From positions 62,001 to 126,000 of the forward strand of contig CAYLUS010000002.1 of assembly GCA_964386975.1 (NCBI GenBank): DNA of 64,000 bases. The letters run 5' to 3'. The translations under genes were made by a program, and so were the position numbers. The notes beneath the pieces were generated by a model. It did no database searches, had not been told where the DNA came from, and was given only the letters and a program-made list of their open reading frames with translations. Numbering within the stretch: position 1 is the stretch's first letter; each line of letters starts with the position of its first letter. Positions 51,275-60,092 of this stretch are shown in pieces. This DNA is from UBA6136 sp964386975 (GTDB lineage Bacteria > Pseudomonadota > Gammaproteobacteria > Methylococcales > Methylococcaceae).

Positions 51275-51945
51275 GCAGCCGCATGAAGCCGCACCTTCAA
51301 CGGCTCGCCAAGGCAGACCCCGGGGTCCAATTGGGCCTTATCGGCTGCACTCTGGCCAGCGTGATCATCCTGCTACACGTCCTCACGAACCGCCAAATCC
51401 ATGATAATCAGGAACAGGACCTGATGCTCAAATTCAAGGAGGCCCTGGCCGGCCAGATGTTCGACAACAATCCCCTTCAGGAAGGGACGCACGTTCCGGA
51501 TCAGACCGGCTTGATTGACATGACCCGTTATGCGGCCCGCAACGGTGACGAGTTGGTGGCATGGCTGATCCTGGCAACCACACCGGAAGGCTACAGTGGC
51601 AATATCCGCTTGCTTGTCGCCCTGAATCCCGAGGGTCAGATTTTGGCGGTCAGACTGATCGACCATCATGAAACCCCAGGGTTCGGCGACCGCATCGCCT
51701 GGCCGAGATCGGCTTGGCTCGGCCAATTTCAGGGGCTTCACGCTGCAGCCCTCAAAGAGCAGGACTGGAACTTCAAACCCTTGGGCGGTCGGTTTGACCA
51801 GGTCACCGGCGCAACCCTTACCCCGCGAGCTGTTCTTCGGGCCGTCAGGCGGATCCTGGAACGGACCGAGGCTGACAACCACGAAAAAAACCGCGCGTTG
51901 CAACCCAACCCCGGCACAGTACCCTCGATACCATGGACCCCATAA
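51271..51945 (+). CDS. rnfG: Rnf complex subunit G (covalent FMN)
   Basis: A 224-residue periplasm-facing subunit with one N-terminal helix (LGLIGCTLASVIILLHVL). The FMN-attachment motif near 180 is VTGATLTPRAV, where the flavin is linked to the threonine after Ala. GFGDRIAWPRSAWLGQF is the usual preceding block. It follows rnfC directly, where rnfD would normally intervene, and overlaps rnfE by 13 bp. Confidence 0.95.
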   Translation: MSSRMKPHLQRLAKADPGVQLGLIGCTLASVIILLHVLTNRQIHDNQEQDLMLKFKEALAGQMFDNNPLQEGTHVPDQTGLIDMTRYAARNGDELVAWLILATTPEGYSGNIRLLVALNPEGQILAVRLIDHHETPGFGDRIAWPRSAWLGQFQGLHAAALKEQDWNFKPLGGRFDQVTGATLTPRAVLRAVRRILERTEADNHEKNRALQPNPGTVPSIPWTP

Positions 51946-52637
51946 AAATCGCGATCAATCCCGAGTTACCTGAAAGCCCTAGCCTCCCCAGCCTGGCACG
52001 AGAGGGGCTTTGGCGGCAGAACCCGGCACTGGTCGGCCTTTTGGGGCTGTGCCCACTGCTTGCGGTCAGTACCAATGTGGTGAATGCCCTTGTGATGGGA
52101 CTGGCAACGACCTGCGTCCTGATTGGATCCAATGTGCTGATTGCCCTGGGCGCCCCCTTCATTCACAAAGGCAGTCGCCTGCCGTTTTATGTCCTGCTCA
52201 TTGCGGGCATGGTATCGATTGCCGAAATCCTGGTGGGCGTCGTTGCCTATCCGCTCAAGCAACCCTTGGGTTTGTTCCTTCCCCTCATCACGACCAACTG
52301 TGTGATCCTCGCCCGCGCCGAGGCCTTCGCCAGTCGTCACCGGCCGATGACTGCAGCAGCCGACGGGCTTTTCATGGGACTGGGGTTTTCCCTGGTCCTT
52401 TTTCTGCTCGGCTCGATTCGCGAAATCAGTGCCAGCGGCACCTGGTTTGCTCAGGCCGAGACCCTTTTCGGTGTCCTAGGTAAGCGGTTCAGCGTCTCGC
52501 TCAGTCATGATGAAACCGGCTTTCTTTTGGCAGCACTTCCGCCTGGGGCATTCATCCTGCTTGGCTGTCTGGTGGCGCTGAAGAATGCGATCATGGCAGC
52601 GGACCGGTCGCGTGACGGAGAGGCCCCCATTTCCTGA
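51933..52637 (+). CDS. rnfE: Rnf complex subunit E
   Basis: A 234-residue, six-helix subunit homologous to RnfA. Signature: NPALVGLLGLCPLLAVSTNVVNALVMG and LFLPLITTNCVILARAEAFA. It carries the partner half of the membrane iron-sulfur site. Its stop TGATGA overlaps the nth start, so nth is part of the same transcript, as in E. coli. Confidence 0.96.
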   Translation: MDPIKIAINPELPESPSLPSLAREGLWRQNPALVGLLGLCPLLAVSTNVVNALVMGLATTCVLIGSNVLIALGAPFIHKGSRLPFYVLLIAGMVSIAEILVGVVAYPLKQPLGLFLPLITTNCVILARAEAFASRHRPMTAAADGLFMGLGFSLVLFLLGSIREISASGTWFAQAETLFGVLGKRFSVSLSHDETGFLLAALPPGAFILLGCLVALKNAIMAADRSRDGEAPIS

Positions 52638-53284
52638 TGAATTCACTCAAACGATTCGAGATTTTCGAGCGGCTGGCGAAGGCCATTCCTGATCCAACCA
52701 CGGAACTCGAATACCGCACCCCCTTTGAACTTCTGGTGGCTGTCGTCCTTTCGGCACAATCCACCGACAAGGGCGTTAACCGGGCCACCCGCCAACTGTT
52801 CCCGATCGCCAACACACCCGAGAGTCTGCTTGCCCTGGGTGAAGCCGGCCTTCGGCACTACATCAGCAGCATTGGCTTGTTCAATAGCAAAGCGCGACAT
52901 CTGATCGGTCTATGCCAGCAACTCATAAGCCAGCATCAGGGTGAAGTGCCATCCACCCGAAAAGCACTTGAAGCCCTTCCAGGCGTCGGTCGTAAAACCG
53001 CCAATGTCATTTTGAACACGGCCTTCGGTCAACCTGAGATTGCGGTTGACACCCATATTTTCAGAGTTTCCAACCGAATCGGTCTGGCCCAGGGGAAAAC
53101 GGTCCTCGATGTCGAACGGCGACTCAAGCGAACCACGCCCAAGGCGTTTCTGAAGGATGCCCACCATCTTTTGATCCTCCATGGACGCTATACCTGCATG
53201 GCTAGAAAGCCCCGCTGCAGCGTCTGTCCGATCGAGGATCTGTGCGAATATCCCCAAAAGCCAGGGGTCAAGCCCGGGATTTAG
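52637..53284 (+). CDS. nth: Endonuclease III
   Basis: A 215-residue DNA glycosylase/AP lyase removing oxidised pyrimidines. The helix-hairpin-helix LPGVGRKTANVILNTAF carries the catalytic Lys region, followed by AVDTHIFRVSNRIGL with the catalytic Asp. The 4Fe-4S ligands are in CMARKPRCSVCPIEDLC (spacing 6-2-5). It follows rnfE with a one-base overlap and overlaps the convergent cytochrome gene by 4 bp. Confidence 0.98.
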   Translation: MNSLKRFEIFERLAKAIPDPTTELEYRTPFELLVAVVLSAQSTDKGVNRATRQLFPIANTPESLLALGEAGLRHYISSIGLFNSKARHLIGLCQQLISQHQGEVPSTRKALEALPGVGRKTANVILNTAFGQPEIAVDTHIFRVSNRIGLAQGKTVLDVERRLKRTTPKAFLKDAHHLLILHGRYTCMARKPRCSVCPIEDLCEYPQKPGVKPGI

Positions 53285-53607
53285 TAGCGGTTTTCGGAAT
53301 CGCCAAGCTCGTTGTCCAGATAGTAGAGGACGTCGATCTCATCGGCCTCGGCAAGACGGGGCAAGGTTCGATGGCGCTTGACGATCCCGGGCGCTTTCAG
53401 GTTCTGCGTATCCCACTCCTCGGGATCCTTGATCGAAGGGGCTTTCTTGGTTCCCGCGTCATGGCAGCTCGCGCAACGGGCCTTATAGATACTCTGGCCA
53501 TTAGCAAGACTCGGCGTGCGGGGTGGCGGTGGCTCAGGCTTGGTGGTCGAGCACGCGGTCAGGAAGAGCGAAAAAGCGATCAAAAAGACGGGGTAAGGCC
53601 TGGTCAT
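53281..53607 (-). CDS. Small c-type cytochrome lipoprotein
   Basis: A 108-residue monoheme protein. Signal MTRPYPVFLIAFSLFLTAC ends in a lipobox (Cys19), followed by a proline linker and one heme site, CASCH (about 44-48). No Met occurs after the heme motif, so the usual Met axial ligand is missing; the only later His lies in VKRHRT. It may be a His/His or open-site heme. ATG 53607 is chosen because it begins with the lipoprotein signal; the open frame extends 168 bp upstream. Partner enzyme unknown. Confidence 0.8.
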   Translation of the reverse strand: MTRPYPVFLIAFSLFLTACSTTKPEPPPPRTPSLANGQSIYKARCASCHDAGTKKAPSIKDPEEWDTQNLKAPGIVKRHRTLPRLAEADEIDVLYYLDNELGDSENRY

Positions 53608-53766
53608 GATGATCCTGCAGCGAAGCCAGCAAAACAATGGTCCGGACGTCAGACGCCCGATCGGGTATGAAAACGGTTTTATTTTACCTATTCCGGCTTG
53701 AGCGATTGAAGCAGATCCCGTCAAATAGAACGAAATCCATCCGTACCCTGACTCCCGGACATCACT

Positions 53767-54777
53767 GTGATTCATTCAACGATTGAGGACGCGCCCGATC
53801 GGCCCCACGATGCAGATATCGCCTGGGTAAGACGCTATGGCGGACCGGTGTCTCACAGCCTCCTCGACGCGTCATGCCGGATCTTCCGGGTCGAAGGCAT
53901 TCCCGGATTCATCGGTTACTCCCTCCACCACCACTGCGCCGTGGCAATGGGAGATCCGCTCTGCAGTCCGGATCACCTCGCCGACATCATCCACGCATTC
54001 ATTCGGTTTTGTGATCAGCAACAGTGGTCGGTCATCTTTGCGGTGGCCTCATCCGACATGCGAAACCTTGCCGGATCAATAGGGGCTGGAATCCTCGAGA
54101 TTGCAGATCTGCTAATTGCCAATCCCCAAAAGGATCCACTGCTGGGTGCCAAAGGCGGCCACCTTCGGACCAGTGTGCGATTTCCACTGCGAAAAGGCGT
54201 AATCGTGAGGGAGTATGAGGGAAACCGGTCGCCGGAGCCTGAGCTCGAGACACGCATCATGGCGGCGATCCATAACTGGCGCTCCAATCGCCGCGGATTT
54301 CAGATGCATATCGGCTCGCATCAGGTCTTCAAGAACAAAGCCGGATGTCGCTGGTTTCTGGCAGAACTGGAGGGCCAGATCGTTGGTGTTCTCTACATGA
54401 TGGAAATCGGTCGGGTGGGCTGCCCCTTCATGATTGATCTGGTCCTTTCCATTCCCCAGGCGCCCCCCCATACCAATGAACTCCTGATTGTGTCGGCGTT
54501 CAGACAACTCATGGATGAGGGGCACACCGCGGTTTGCCTTGGACCTGCGCCCCTGGCCGCGATCGGAGAAATTGCAGGACTTGGACGATTCTCGGCCTGG
54601 TTAGCCCGGTATTTTTATGGCATTGCTAACCGACTGGTGCCACAAACCGGCAAAGCCATCTTCTGGAAAAAGTTCGGTATCAGCACTCGAGAACCGCTCT
54701 ACCTCATTTTCATGCAACCACATGTCGGGCTCCGGGAGTTCCGTGCGTTGTTGAAAACATTCAACATTTACCGATAG
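53767..54777 (+). CDS. DUF2156 protein (MprF C-terminal-like, GNAT fold)
   Basis: A 336-residue soluble protein matching the aminoacyl-phosphatidylglycerol synthase C-terminal domain (DUF2156). Recognisable parts are HCAVAMGDPLCSPD near 60-73, WSVIFAVASSDMRNLA, the RNxRRGFQMHIG-like NRRGFQMHIGSH, and FWKKFGISTREPLYLIFMQP at the end. No membrane flippase domain is attached. A lipid aminoacylation role is possible but not shown. The start is GTG 53767; it is followed 2 bp later by a hydrolase gene, which suggests an operon. Confidence 0.8.
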   Translation: MIHSTIEDAPDRPHDADIAWVRRYGGPVSHSLLDASCRIFRVEGIPGFIGYSLHHHCAVAMGDPLCSPDHLADIIHAFIRFCDQQQWSVIFAVASSDMRNLAGSIGAGILEIADLLIANPQKDPLLGAKGGHLRTSVRFPLRKGVIVREYEGNRSPEPELETRIMAAIHNWRSNRRGFQMHIGSHQVFKNKAGCRWFLAELEGQIVGVLYMMEIGRVGCPFMIDLVLSIPQAPPHTNELLIVSAFRQLMDEGHTAVCLGPAPLAAIGEIAGLGRFSAWLARYFYGIANRLVPQTGKAIFWKKFGISTREPLYLIFMQPHVGLREFRALLKTFNIYR

Positions 54778-54779
54778 CT

Positions 54780-55718
54780 GTGGCCACTCCGTATCCTCTG
54801 CCGCTGAAAGCCGCCTGCATCCTGCTGGCCCTCATGCTGATGTATTTTGCACCGATCGCCCGGGCAGAGGCGGATGCGGAGGATGCGATGGAGCGCACGA
54901 TTGAGGAACGCCAGACGCTGACTGTCGAAACCAAGGAGATTGAACTGGAAAGAGGCGACGTTGATCTGGGCTTCACCCTGTTCATCCCCAAAAAGATCGG
55001 TCGCGGTCTCCCGGCGGTGGTGTTCTTGCCGGGGGTCATGGCGGAAATCGACCAGTATTCGAGCTATGCCAACTCGTTGGCCATGCAGGGCATGCTGGTC
55101 GCCGTCCATCACTGGTACTCGCCTTTGACCAGCGATGTGGAATTGGCGCGAGATGCCAAGCTGATGGCAGCCTGGATGATCGAGTCACTGGCCGTCAACC
55201 AGAAACGGATTGGAATTGTGGGTCATTCCTTCGGCGCCAAGGATGCCATTCTCTCGGAGGGGATCTATGGTGGCTATGCCGCCATTGTGGCGATTGACCC
55301 CGATAACAGCGGGGATCTTTCCGCGGCGGATACCTATACTCCGCTCCTCAAAGCTCCCCTCCTCATCATCGGCGCGGAGGTTGGCTGGCAGGCACCGGAT
55401 ATCTGTGCGCCGCTGGAGGCCAACTACAAGGTGTTCTTTGAAAAGTCCCCACCTGGCACCCTCGAGCTTACCCTGAAAGGCGCCGATCACGTGCAAATGC
55501 TCGATGATCCCGAACGTTTCGGCTACACGATCTGCCGCGTCGGCGAGGCCGACTCCAGCAAGGCCCATGACCTGACGCTGCATGCCACCCTCGCATTCCT
55601 CAAGCAACATCTGATGGCCGGACCTAATGCGCTGGAAACCCTCCCCAAACCCCTGATCCGCATCATGCAGTCGGGTGGGCCTCAAGCCCTTGGAGAAGTA
55701 ACCCCACCGCAGCGCTAG
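54780..55718 (+). CDS. Exported alpha/beta hydrolase (dienelactone hydrolase-like)
   Basis: A 312-residue secreted hydrolase. A signal peptide (LKAACILLALMLMYFAPIARA) is followed by LPAVVFLPGVMAEIDQYSSYA (oxyanion region), the nucleophile IGIVGHSFGAKDAI, and later TLKGADHVQMLDDPER with the catalytic His. The GTG at 54780 overlaps the preceding stop region. Substrate unknown. Its stop overlaps the convergent PAS/SpoIIE gene by 4 bp. Confidence 0.8.
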   Translation: MATPYPLPLKAACILLALMLMYFAPIARAEADAEDAMERTIEERQTLTVETKEIELERGDVDLGFTLFIPKKIGRGLPAVVFLPGVMAEIDQYSSYANSLAMQGMLVAVHHWYSPLTSDVELARDAKLMAAWMIESLAVNQKRIGIVGHSFGAKDAILSEGIYGGYAAIVAIDPDNSGDLSAADTYTPLLKAPLLIIGAEVGWQAPDICAPLEANYKVFFEKSPPGTLELTLKGADHVQMLDDPERFGYTICRVGEADSSKAHDLTLHATLAFLKQHLMAGPNALETLPKPLIRIMQSGGPQALGEVTPPQR

Positions 55719-58306
55719 AAGGTGTCTCCCGCCGAACCGACGTCAAACACCAGTAAGGTCACATCATCCTCGGACTCATCCTGGCCCCGGAACTGGTTGA
55801 CGTGACTCACTAACGCCCGGACCGCCTCTTCCGTGCCCAAGGATCGGGTTTCAACGGCTGCTTGGGCCAGACGCTCGCTACCATAGAAATCGCCTGAAGG
55901 GTCCTGTGTTTCAATGACACCGTCGGTATAGAGGACCAGGCGGTCACCGGCTGCCAGGGGTAAGGTCCGCTCATCAAAAACCACATCGTCCTTGACACCG
56001 AGGATCAGGCCATCGGCATCCAGCCATTCCGCATTCGCGCCATCACGACGAATCAGAAGCGCGCAGGGATGTCCGGCACTCGAAAATCTGAGCGTTTGAC
56101 TGGGCCGGTGATACCGCATGTAGAACATGGAGATGAACAGGTCAGATTCGTTGAGATCAGCGAAAAGCACTTCATTGAGTGCGCCGAGAATCTCGCAGGC
56201 ACTGTCGACTCGAATGCTTGAACAGTGGAGACTCGAACGTCTCAGTTCGGCCTTGAGTGTGCTGCGGAGTTCGGCCATGATCAACGCCGCGCCCACGCTG
56301 TGGCCCGACACATCGGCAACTACCATGTCGACGAAGTCCCCCTCGCAGATGAAGTCATAGTAGTCACCCCCCACCTGGGTGGCTGGCTGACAGAAACCGG
56401 CGAGCGCGACATCATCCAGGCGCAATGGGCCCTTGGGCAGCAGCGAGGTCTGAATCTGGCGGGCCACCTCCATCTGGTTCCGCTCGCTCTCGGCGCGTCT
56501 CCGCTCGGTGACATCAGCAATGATGCCGATGTAATGCATGACCTCCCCCGAGGCGTGATCGCGGACCGGTGACAACAAAAGCTCATTCCAGAAACCGGTC
56601 CCATCCTTGCGGTAGTTTCGTATGACCAGTTCGCAAGGCTGGCCATGCCGGAGCGATTCCCGGATCAGTTCGAGATCCCTTGGATCCGTTCCTTTGCCCT
56701 GCAGCAAACGTAGATTTTTGCCGATGAGTTCGGCCTCGCTATAGCCGGTGATCCGGCTAAAAGCAGAGTTCACGTAGATGGTCGGAAAACCGCGCTGTCT
56801 GGCATCGGCAATCGCGATGCCGACACTGGCCGCCTCAATGGCACGCTCCCGAAGATGCGCCCGGTCCTCGGCCCTTTTCTTATCGGTAATGTCGGTATCC
56901 ACCCCGCGCCACCTCAGTACCCCATCCTTGTCATCCAGAAGCGGCGTTCCGGTCGATTCGGTCAATACCTCATGACCGTCACGGTGGCGATAGCGATTGA
57001 TGAGCCGGCGAAACGGCTGGGGATCACGGGTAATGGGCGGCAGAATATCGTCCCAATGACGCCGATCGGCTTCCGTCAGAAAATCCTGATAGTGCCGGCC
57101 CATCAACTCTTCCGGATGGTAGCCGAGAATATCGGTGACCGCCTCGCTCGAATAGGTGTAATAGCCATCACCATCCTGCTCCCACAGCCATTCACCGATC
57201 ATTCGCGCCACCTCACTGAAACGCGCTTCACTTTCCGTCAAGGCCAGCTGATCTTTTTTCTGCTGGCTGATATCCAGAAAGCGGCCGATGAGACGCATCG
57301 ATTTGCCGTGGGAGTCCTGAATCGGCGAGAAGGTTGCAATCGCCCAATAACTTTCGCCCGATTTTCGCTGCTCCTTGATCTCGCCCTGCCACTCTCGTGT
57401 GGACAGGAGACGCCAACATAAAGGGGCATTTGTGGAAATGGCGTTAAGGGGGACAGCAGAGGAGAAGAGATTAAGACCGATGACATCGTCTGCCTGATAG
57501 CCTGTCAGTCGAATGAATCCTTGATTGACGTATTCAATCTTGCCGTTGAGATCGGCGATCAGAATACCGGCGGGAGCCTGTTCGACCGCATTGGAGAGGA
57601 GCACCAGGCGCTCTTCCTGGCTCCGCCTGCGACTGAGGTCATGGAAAACGGCAACATAGTGAAACGGTTCCTTACCGTCGAGTTGACGCACAGTCACAGA
57701 CAGGGGGATCCGATGCCCGTCTGCATGACGACCGGTAAAATCGCGCGCAGAATCACCTCCCTCAACGTGTTGCAGCAAGTTCCGGAGGGAGGCATCCGGG
57801 TTCTGCGTGACGCTGTCACCCGATAGCAGCGAAACATCGTGACCCTCAAGTTCGGATGGACTATATCCAAAGGTCAACACGGCCTGTTGGTTGACCCGCT
57901 GAATCAAGCCTTGCTGGTCAAACACGACGGCACTGTCTTCAAGCGCATCCATCAAGCCTTCAAAGTGTCTGTCATTCGAAGGCCATGGCTGAGTTAGAGG
58001 GCTGTTGAGCCTTAACAGCCAGAGAGGCTGCGCGCCGTGAAGGCGGAGCATCGAGCCGAACCAGTAGCGCTCAGGGCCGGCGCCGCGGGGGTAACGGACC
58101 GACCCCTCCCAAGTGCCAAGGCCACTCAGGGATGCGATCGCCGGAAGCCCCTCTAGCTGATCGAGGAAGCCTGAATCAATCAGCTCGGACAGGGAGCCAA
58201 GACAGGCCTCAGCCGCCGGACTCAATGCACAAAGCAAGCCGGATTCATCCAAAATCAGGGCGATTTCACCGGCCATCCCAGCGCGTTCTTGTTGCGAAGT
58301 ATCCAT
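55715..58306 (-). CDS. PAS/LOV-like sensor with SpoIIE (PP2C) phosphatase output
   Basis: An 863-residue cytoplasmic regulator. A degenerate N-terminal PAS-like part (1-100) is followed by three PAS domains (about 112-230, 231-350, 352-480) and a LOV-like PAS at 484-605 with GKNLRLLQGKGTDP and NYRKDGTGFWNELLLSPVRD. The photoactive Cys position is Leu532. The SpoIIE phosphatase (610-855) has intact metal motifs GGDYYDF, VVADVSGHSVGAALIMAEL, LYTDGVIET and DDVTLLVF. Its target, likely an anti-sigma-antagonist-type phosphoprotein or a partner-switch component, is not nearby. Confidence 0.92.
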   Translation of the reverse strand: MDTSQQERAGMAGEIALILDESGLLCALSPAAEACLGSLSELIDSGFLDQLEGLPAIASLSGLGTWEGSVRYPRGAGPERYWFGSMLRLHGAQPLWLLRLNSPLTQPWPSNDRHFEGLMDALEDSAVVFDQQGLIQRVNQQAVLTFGYSPSELEGHDVSLLSGDSVTQNPDASLRNLLQHVEGGDSARDFTGRHADGHRIPLSVTVRQLDGKEPFHYVAVFHDLSRRRSQEERLVLLSNAVEQAPAGILIADLNGKIEYVNQGFIRLTGYQADDVIGLNLFSSAVPLNAISTNAPLCWRLLSTREWQGEIKEQRKSGESYWAIATFSPIQDSHGKSMRLIGRFLDISQQKKDQLALTESEARFSEVARMIGEWLWEQDGDGYYTYSSEAVTDILGYHPEELMGRHYQDFLTEADRRHWDDILPPITRDPQPFRRLINRYRHRDGHEVLTESTGTPLLDDKDGVLRWRGVDTDITDKKRAEDRAHLRERAIEAASVGIAIADARQRGFPTIYVNSAFSRITGYSEAELIGKNLRLLQGKGTDPRDLELIRESLRHGQPCELVIRNYRKDGTGFWNELLLSPVRDHASGEVMHYIGIIADVTERRRAESERNQMEVARQIQTSLLPKGPLRLDDVALAGFCQPATQVGGDYYDFICEGDFVDMVVADVSGHSVGAALIMAELRSTLKAELRRSSLHCSSIRVDSACEILGALNEVLFADLNESDLFISMFYMRYHRPSQTLRFSSAGHPCALLIRRDGANAEWLDADGLILGVKDDVVFDERTLPLAAGDRLVLYTDGVIETQDPSGDFYGSERLAQAAVETRSLGTEEAVRALVSHVNQFRGQDESEDDVTLLVFDVGSAGDTF

Positions 58307-58551
58307 GGTCTCCCAAACCGATTTTTCGCCTAGCCGAACAACTTTCAGCTATGACCTTCCAATCCGGCAATTATCGCTCCATTCTGAAACCGGATTCGGC
58401 CCCAATTGCCCCTCTGACCAAAATGCCGCAAAAACCGATCCGCTCGGGGCCCCTCGCATCGCCCTCCCCCATTGGATCGAGGCATCTGGGTGAATCTTGA
58501 GGCCCGCTCGGAAAAACCGTGTTAGATTTACAATGAATGATTAGTTCAATG

Positions 58552-58571
58552 GATTGTTTCAAGAGACAATC
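58552..58571. promoter_or_regulatory. Inverted repeat upstream of lysR
   Basis: GATTGT-TTCAAGAG-ACAATC, a 6-bp inverted repeat with an 8-base spacer, 22 bp before the LysR start. The inner AT-rich arms fit the loose T-N11-A pattern of LysR sites, so an autoregulatory operator is plausible. Confidence 0.4.
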
Positions 58572-58593
58572 ACAATCTCTCCGATAAGTCCCG

Positions 58594-59526
58594 ATGGATA
58601 AATTGACGAGCATGCTGGTGTTCACCAAGGTTGCCAAGGCCGGAAGCTTTGCTGCTGCTGCCAAGGAACTCGGCCTCTCGCGTGCAATGGCGACTAAACA
58701 TGTCATGCAGCTGGAAAACGGTCTTGGCATTCGCTTACTCAACCGCACGACACGCAATCTGAACCTCACGGAAGTCGGTGCCGTCTACCTTGAAAGATGC
58801 CGGCAAATTCTTGACGACATGGAGGAGATGGAACTGGCGGTGACCCGGCTGCAGACCGAACCCCGTGGTGTTTTGAAGGTGAGTGCCTCGCCCTTTTTTG
58901 GCTCGTACCACCTGGCGCCGGCCATCAGCGCCTACATGGAGGTTTACCCTGACGTGCATGTAGAGCTGACCCTACAAACCAGCTATGTCGACCTCATCGA
59001 AGAGGGTTTTGACCTTGCGATCCAACTGGACGACCTGCAGGATTCCAGCTTGATTGCCCGCTCACTGGGGACCTCCCAGCGGGTGGTCTGCGGTGCACCT
59101 GCCTATTTTAAAAAACACGGGATCCCCAAAGCACCGGAGGATCTTCGGAACCATAACTGCCTGGTGAACCTCAGCCTGGCGCCAAGGGACCACTGGCAAT
59201 TCAATATCCCTGGCGGAGAGACCACCACGGTCAAAGTGTCCGGAACCCTCCAGGCAAATGTGGCCGACGCGCTCCGAATTGCGGCCTTGAGCGGCCTCGG
59301 TCTGGTTATCCTGCCGACCTATATGGTCGGCCAGGACATCCGCAAAGGACGACTGCAGCCAGTTCTTACCGAGTACGTACCGGCGCCGCTAGAGATCCAT
59401 GCGGTCTATCCTCACCGCAAGCACCTCTCTGCCAAGGTCCGAACTTTCGTTGACTTTCTGCACGAACGTTTCCACCCCAAGCCTTACTGGGAAGAGTGGG
59501 CGCAGGACCAACTGCAGGAAGCCTGA
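58594..59526 (+). CDS. LysR-family transcriptional regulator
   Basis: A 310-residue regulator. The N-terminal HTH (FTKVAKAGSFAAAAKELGLSRAMATKHVMQLE) and the linker helix are typical, and the effector domain (about 90-295) includes YVDLIEEGFDLAIQLDD and GLGLVILPTYMV. The closest general type is the CrgA/YafC/AaeR-like subgroup. Target genes are unknown; the next gene (CYTH protein) is on the same strand 71 bp away. Confidence 0.92.
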   Translation: MDKLTSMLVFTKVAKAGSFAAAAKELGLSRAMATKHVMQLENGLGIRLLNRTTRNLNLTEVGAVYLERCRQILDDMEEMELAVTRLQTEPRGVLKVSASPFFGSYHLAPAISAYMEVYPDVHVELTLQTSYVDLIEEGFDLAIQLDDLQDSSLIARSLGTSQRVVCGAPAYFKKHGIPKAPEDLRNHNCLVNLSLAPRDHWQFNIPGGETTTVKVSGTLQANVADALRIAALSGLGLVILPTYMVGQDIRKGRLQPVLTEYVPAPLEIHAVYPHRKHLSAKVRTFVDFLHERFHPKPYWEEWAQDQLQEA

Positions 59527-59597
59527 ACGCGCTTTGCTCCTGCTGCTGCGGCATGTCCCAGCCCCCTTCCCGCCGTCAGAACACCGAACACCATGGC

Positions 59598-60092
59598 ATG
59601 AATCATTTTGAAATCGAACGAAAATTCCTGGTGAATGACGCCGGCTGGACCCACGAGATCCGGGAGACCATTCCGATGTGCCAAGGCTACCTCAACAGTG
59701 GGGCGTCTGGCTCAGTCCGAGTCCGGATCGCCGACAGCAAGGCCTGGCTTAACATCAAAGGCGCCACTGTTGGCGCCCAACGGCTGGAATTTGAATATGA
59801 AATTCCGGCGGAACACGCCCGCATCATGCTCGATACGATGGCCGTTGGACCCTTGATCGAAAAAACCCGTTATCTGGTGGACCATGGTCTCCACACCTTT
59901 GAGATCGATGTCTTTGAAGGCGAAAATGCCGGACTCGTCGTTGCAGAAATCGAGCTGAGTCACCCCGATGAAGTCTTCGAGAGACCCAACTGGCTGGGGC
60001 TCGAGGTGACTGACGACATCCGCTACTACAATACGATGCTCGCCCAGCATCCCTATTCCCGCTGGGCCGAAGGGCAGTCGACGTGCACCTGA
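59598..60092 (+). CDS. CYTH-domain protein (triphosphate tunnel fold)
   Basis: A 164-residue protein opening with FEIERKFLV, the ExExK signature of CYTH/triphosphate tunnel enzymes, then RVRIADSKAWLNIKG and YEIPAEHA, and VAEIELSHPDEVFERPNWLGLEVT. The single-domain bacterial form (YgiF/NE1496-like) hydrolyses inorganic triphosphate. ATG 59598 begins with the hallmark; longer frames upstream lack homology. It overlaps the CPBP gene by 10 bp. Confidence 0.92.
   Translation: MNHFEIERKFLVNDAGWTHEIRETIPMCQGYLNSGASGSVRVRIADSKAWLNIKGATVGAQRLEFEYEIPAEHARIMLDTMAVGPLIEKTRYLVDHGLHTFEIDVFEGENAGLVVAEIELSHPDEVFERPNWLGLEVTDDIRYYNTMLAQHPYSRWAEGQSTCT

Noticed and set aside
51373..51903. 176-codon antisense frame considered as a possible displaced rnfD
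   Set aside because: Its translation has no membrane-helix pattern or SGAT flavin motif and is antisense to rnfG.
55715..58306. Photoactive LOV histidine kinase reading
   Set aside because: The output is a SpoIIE phosphatase with no HisKA/HATPase motifs, and the adduct cysteine is absent.
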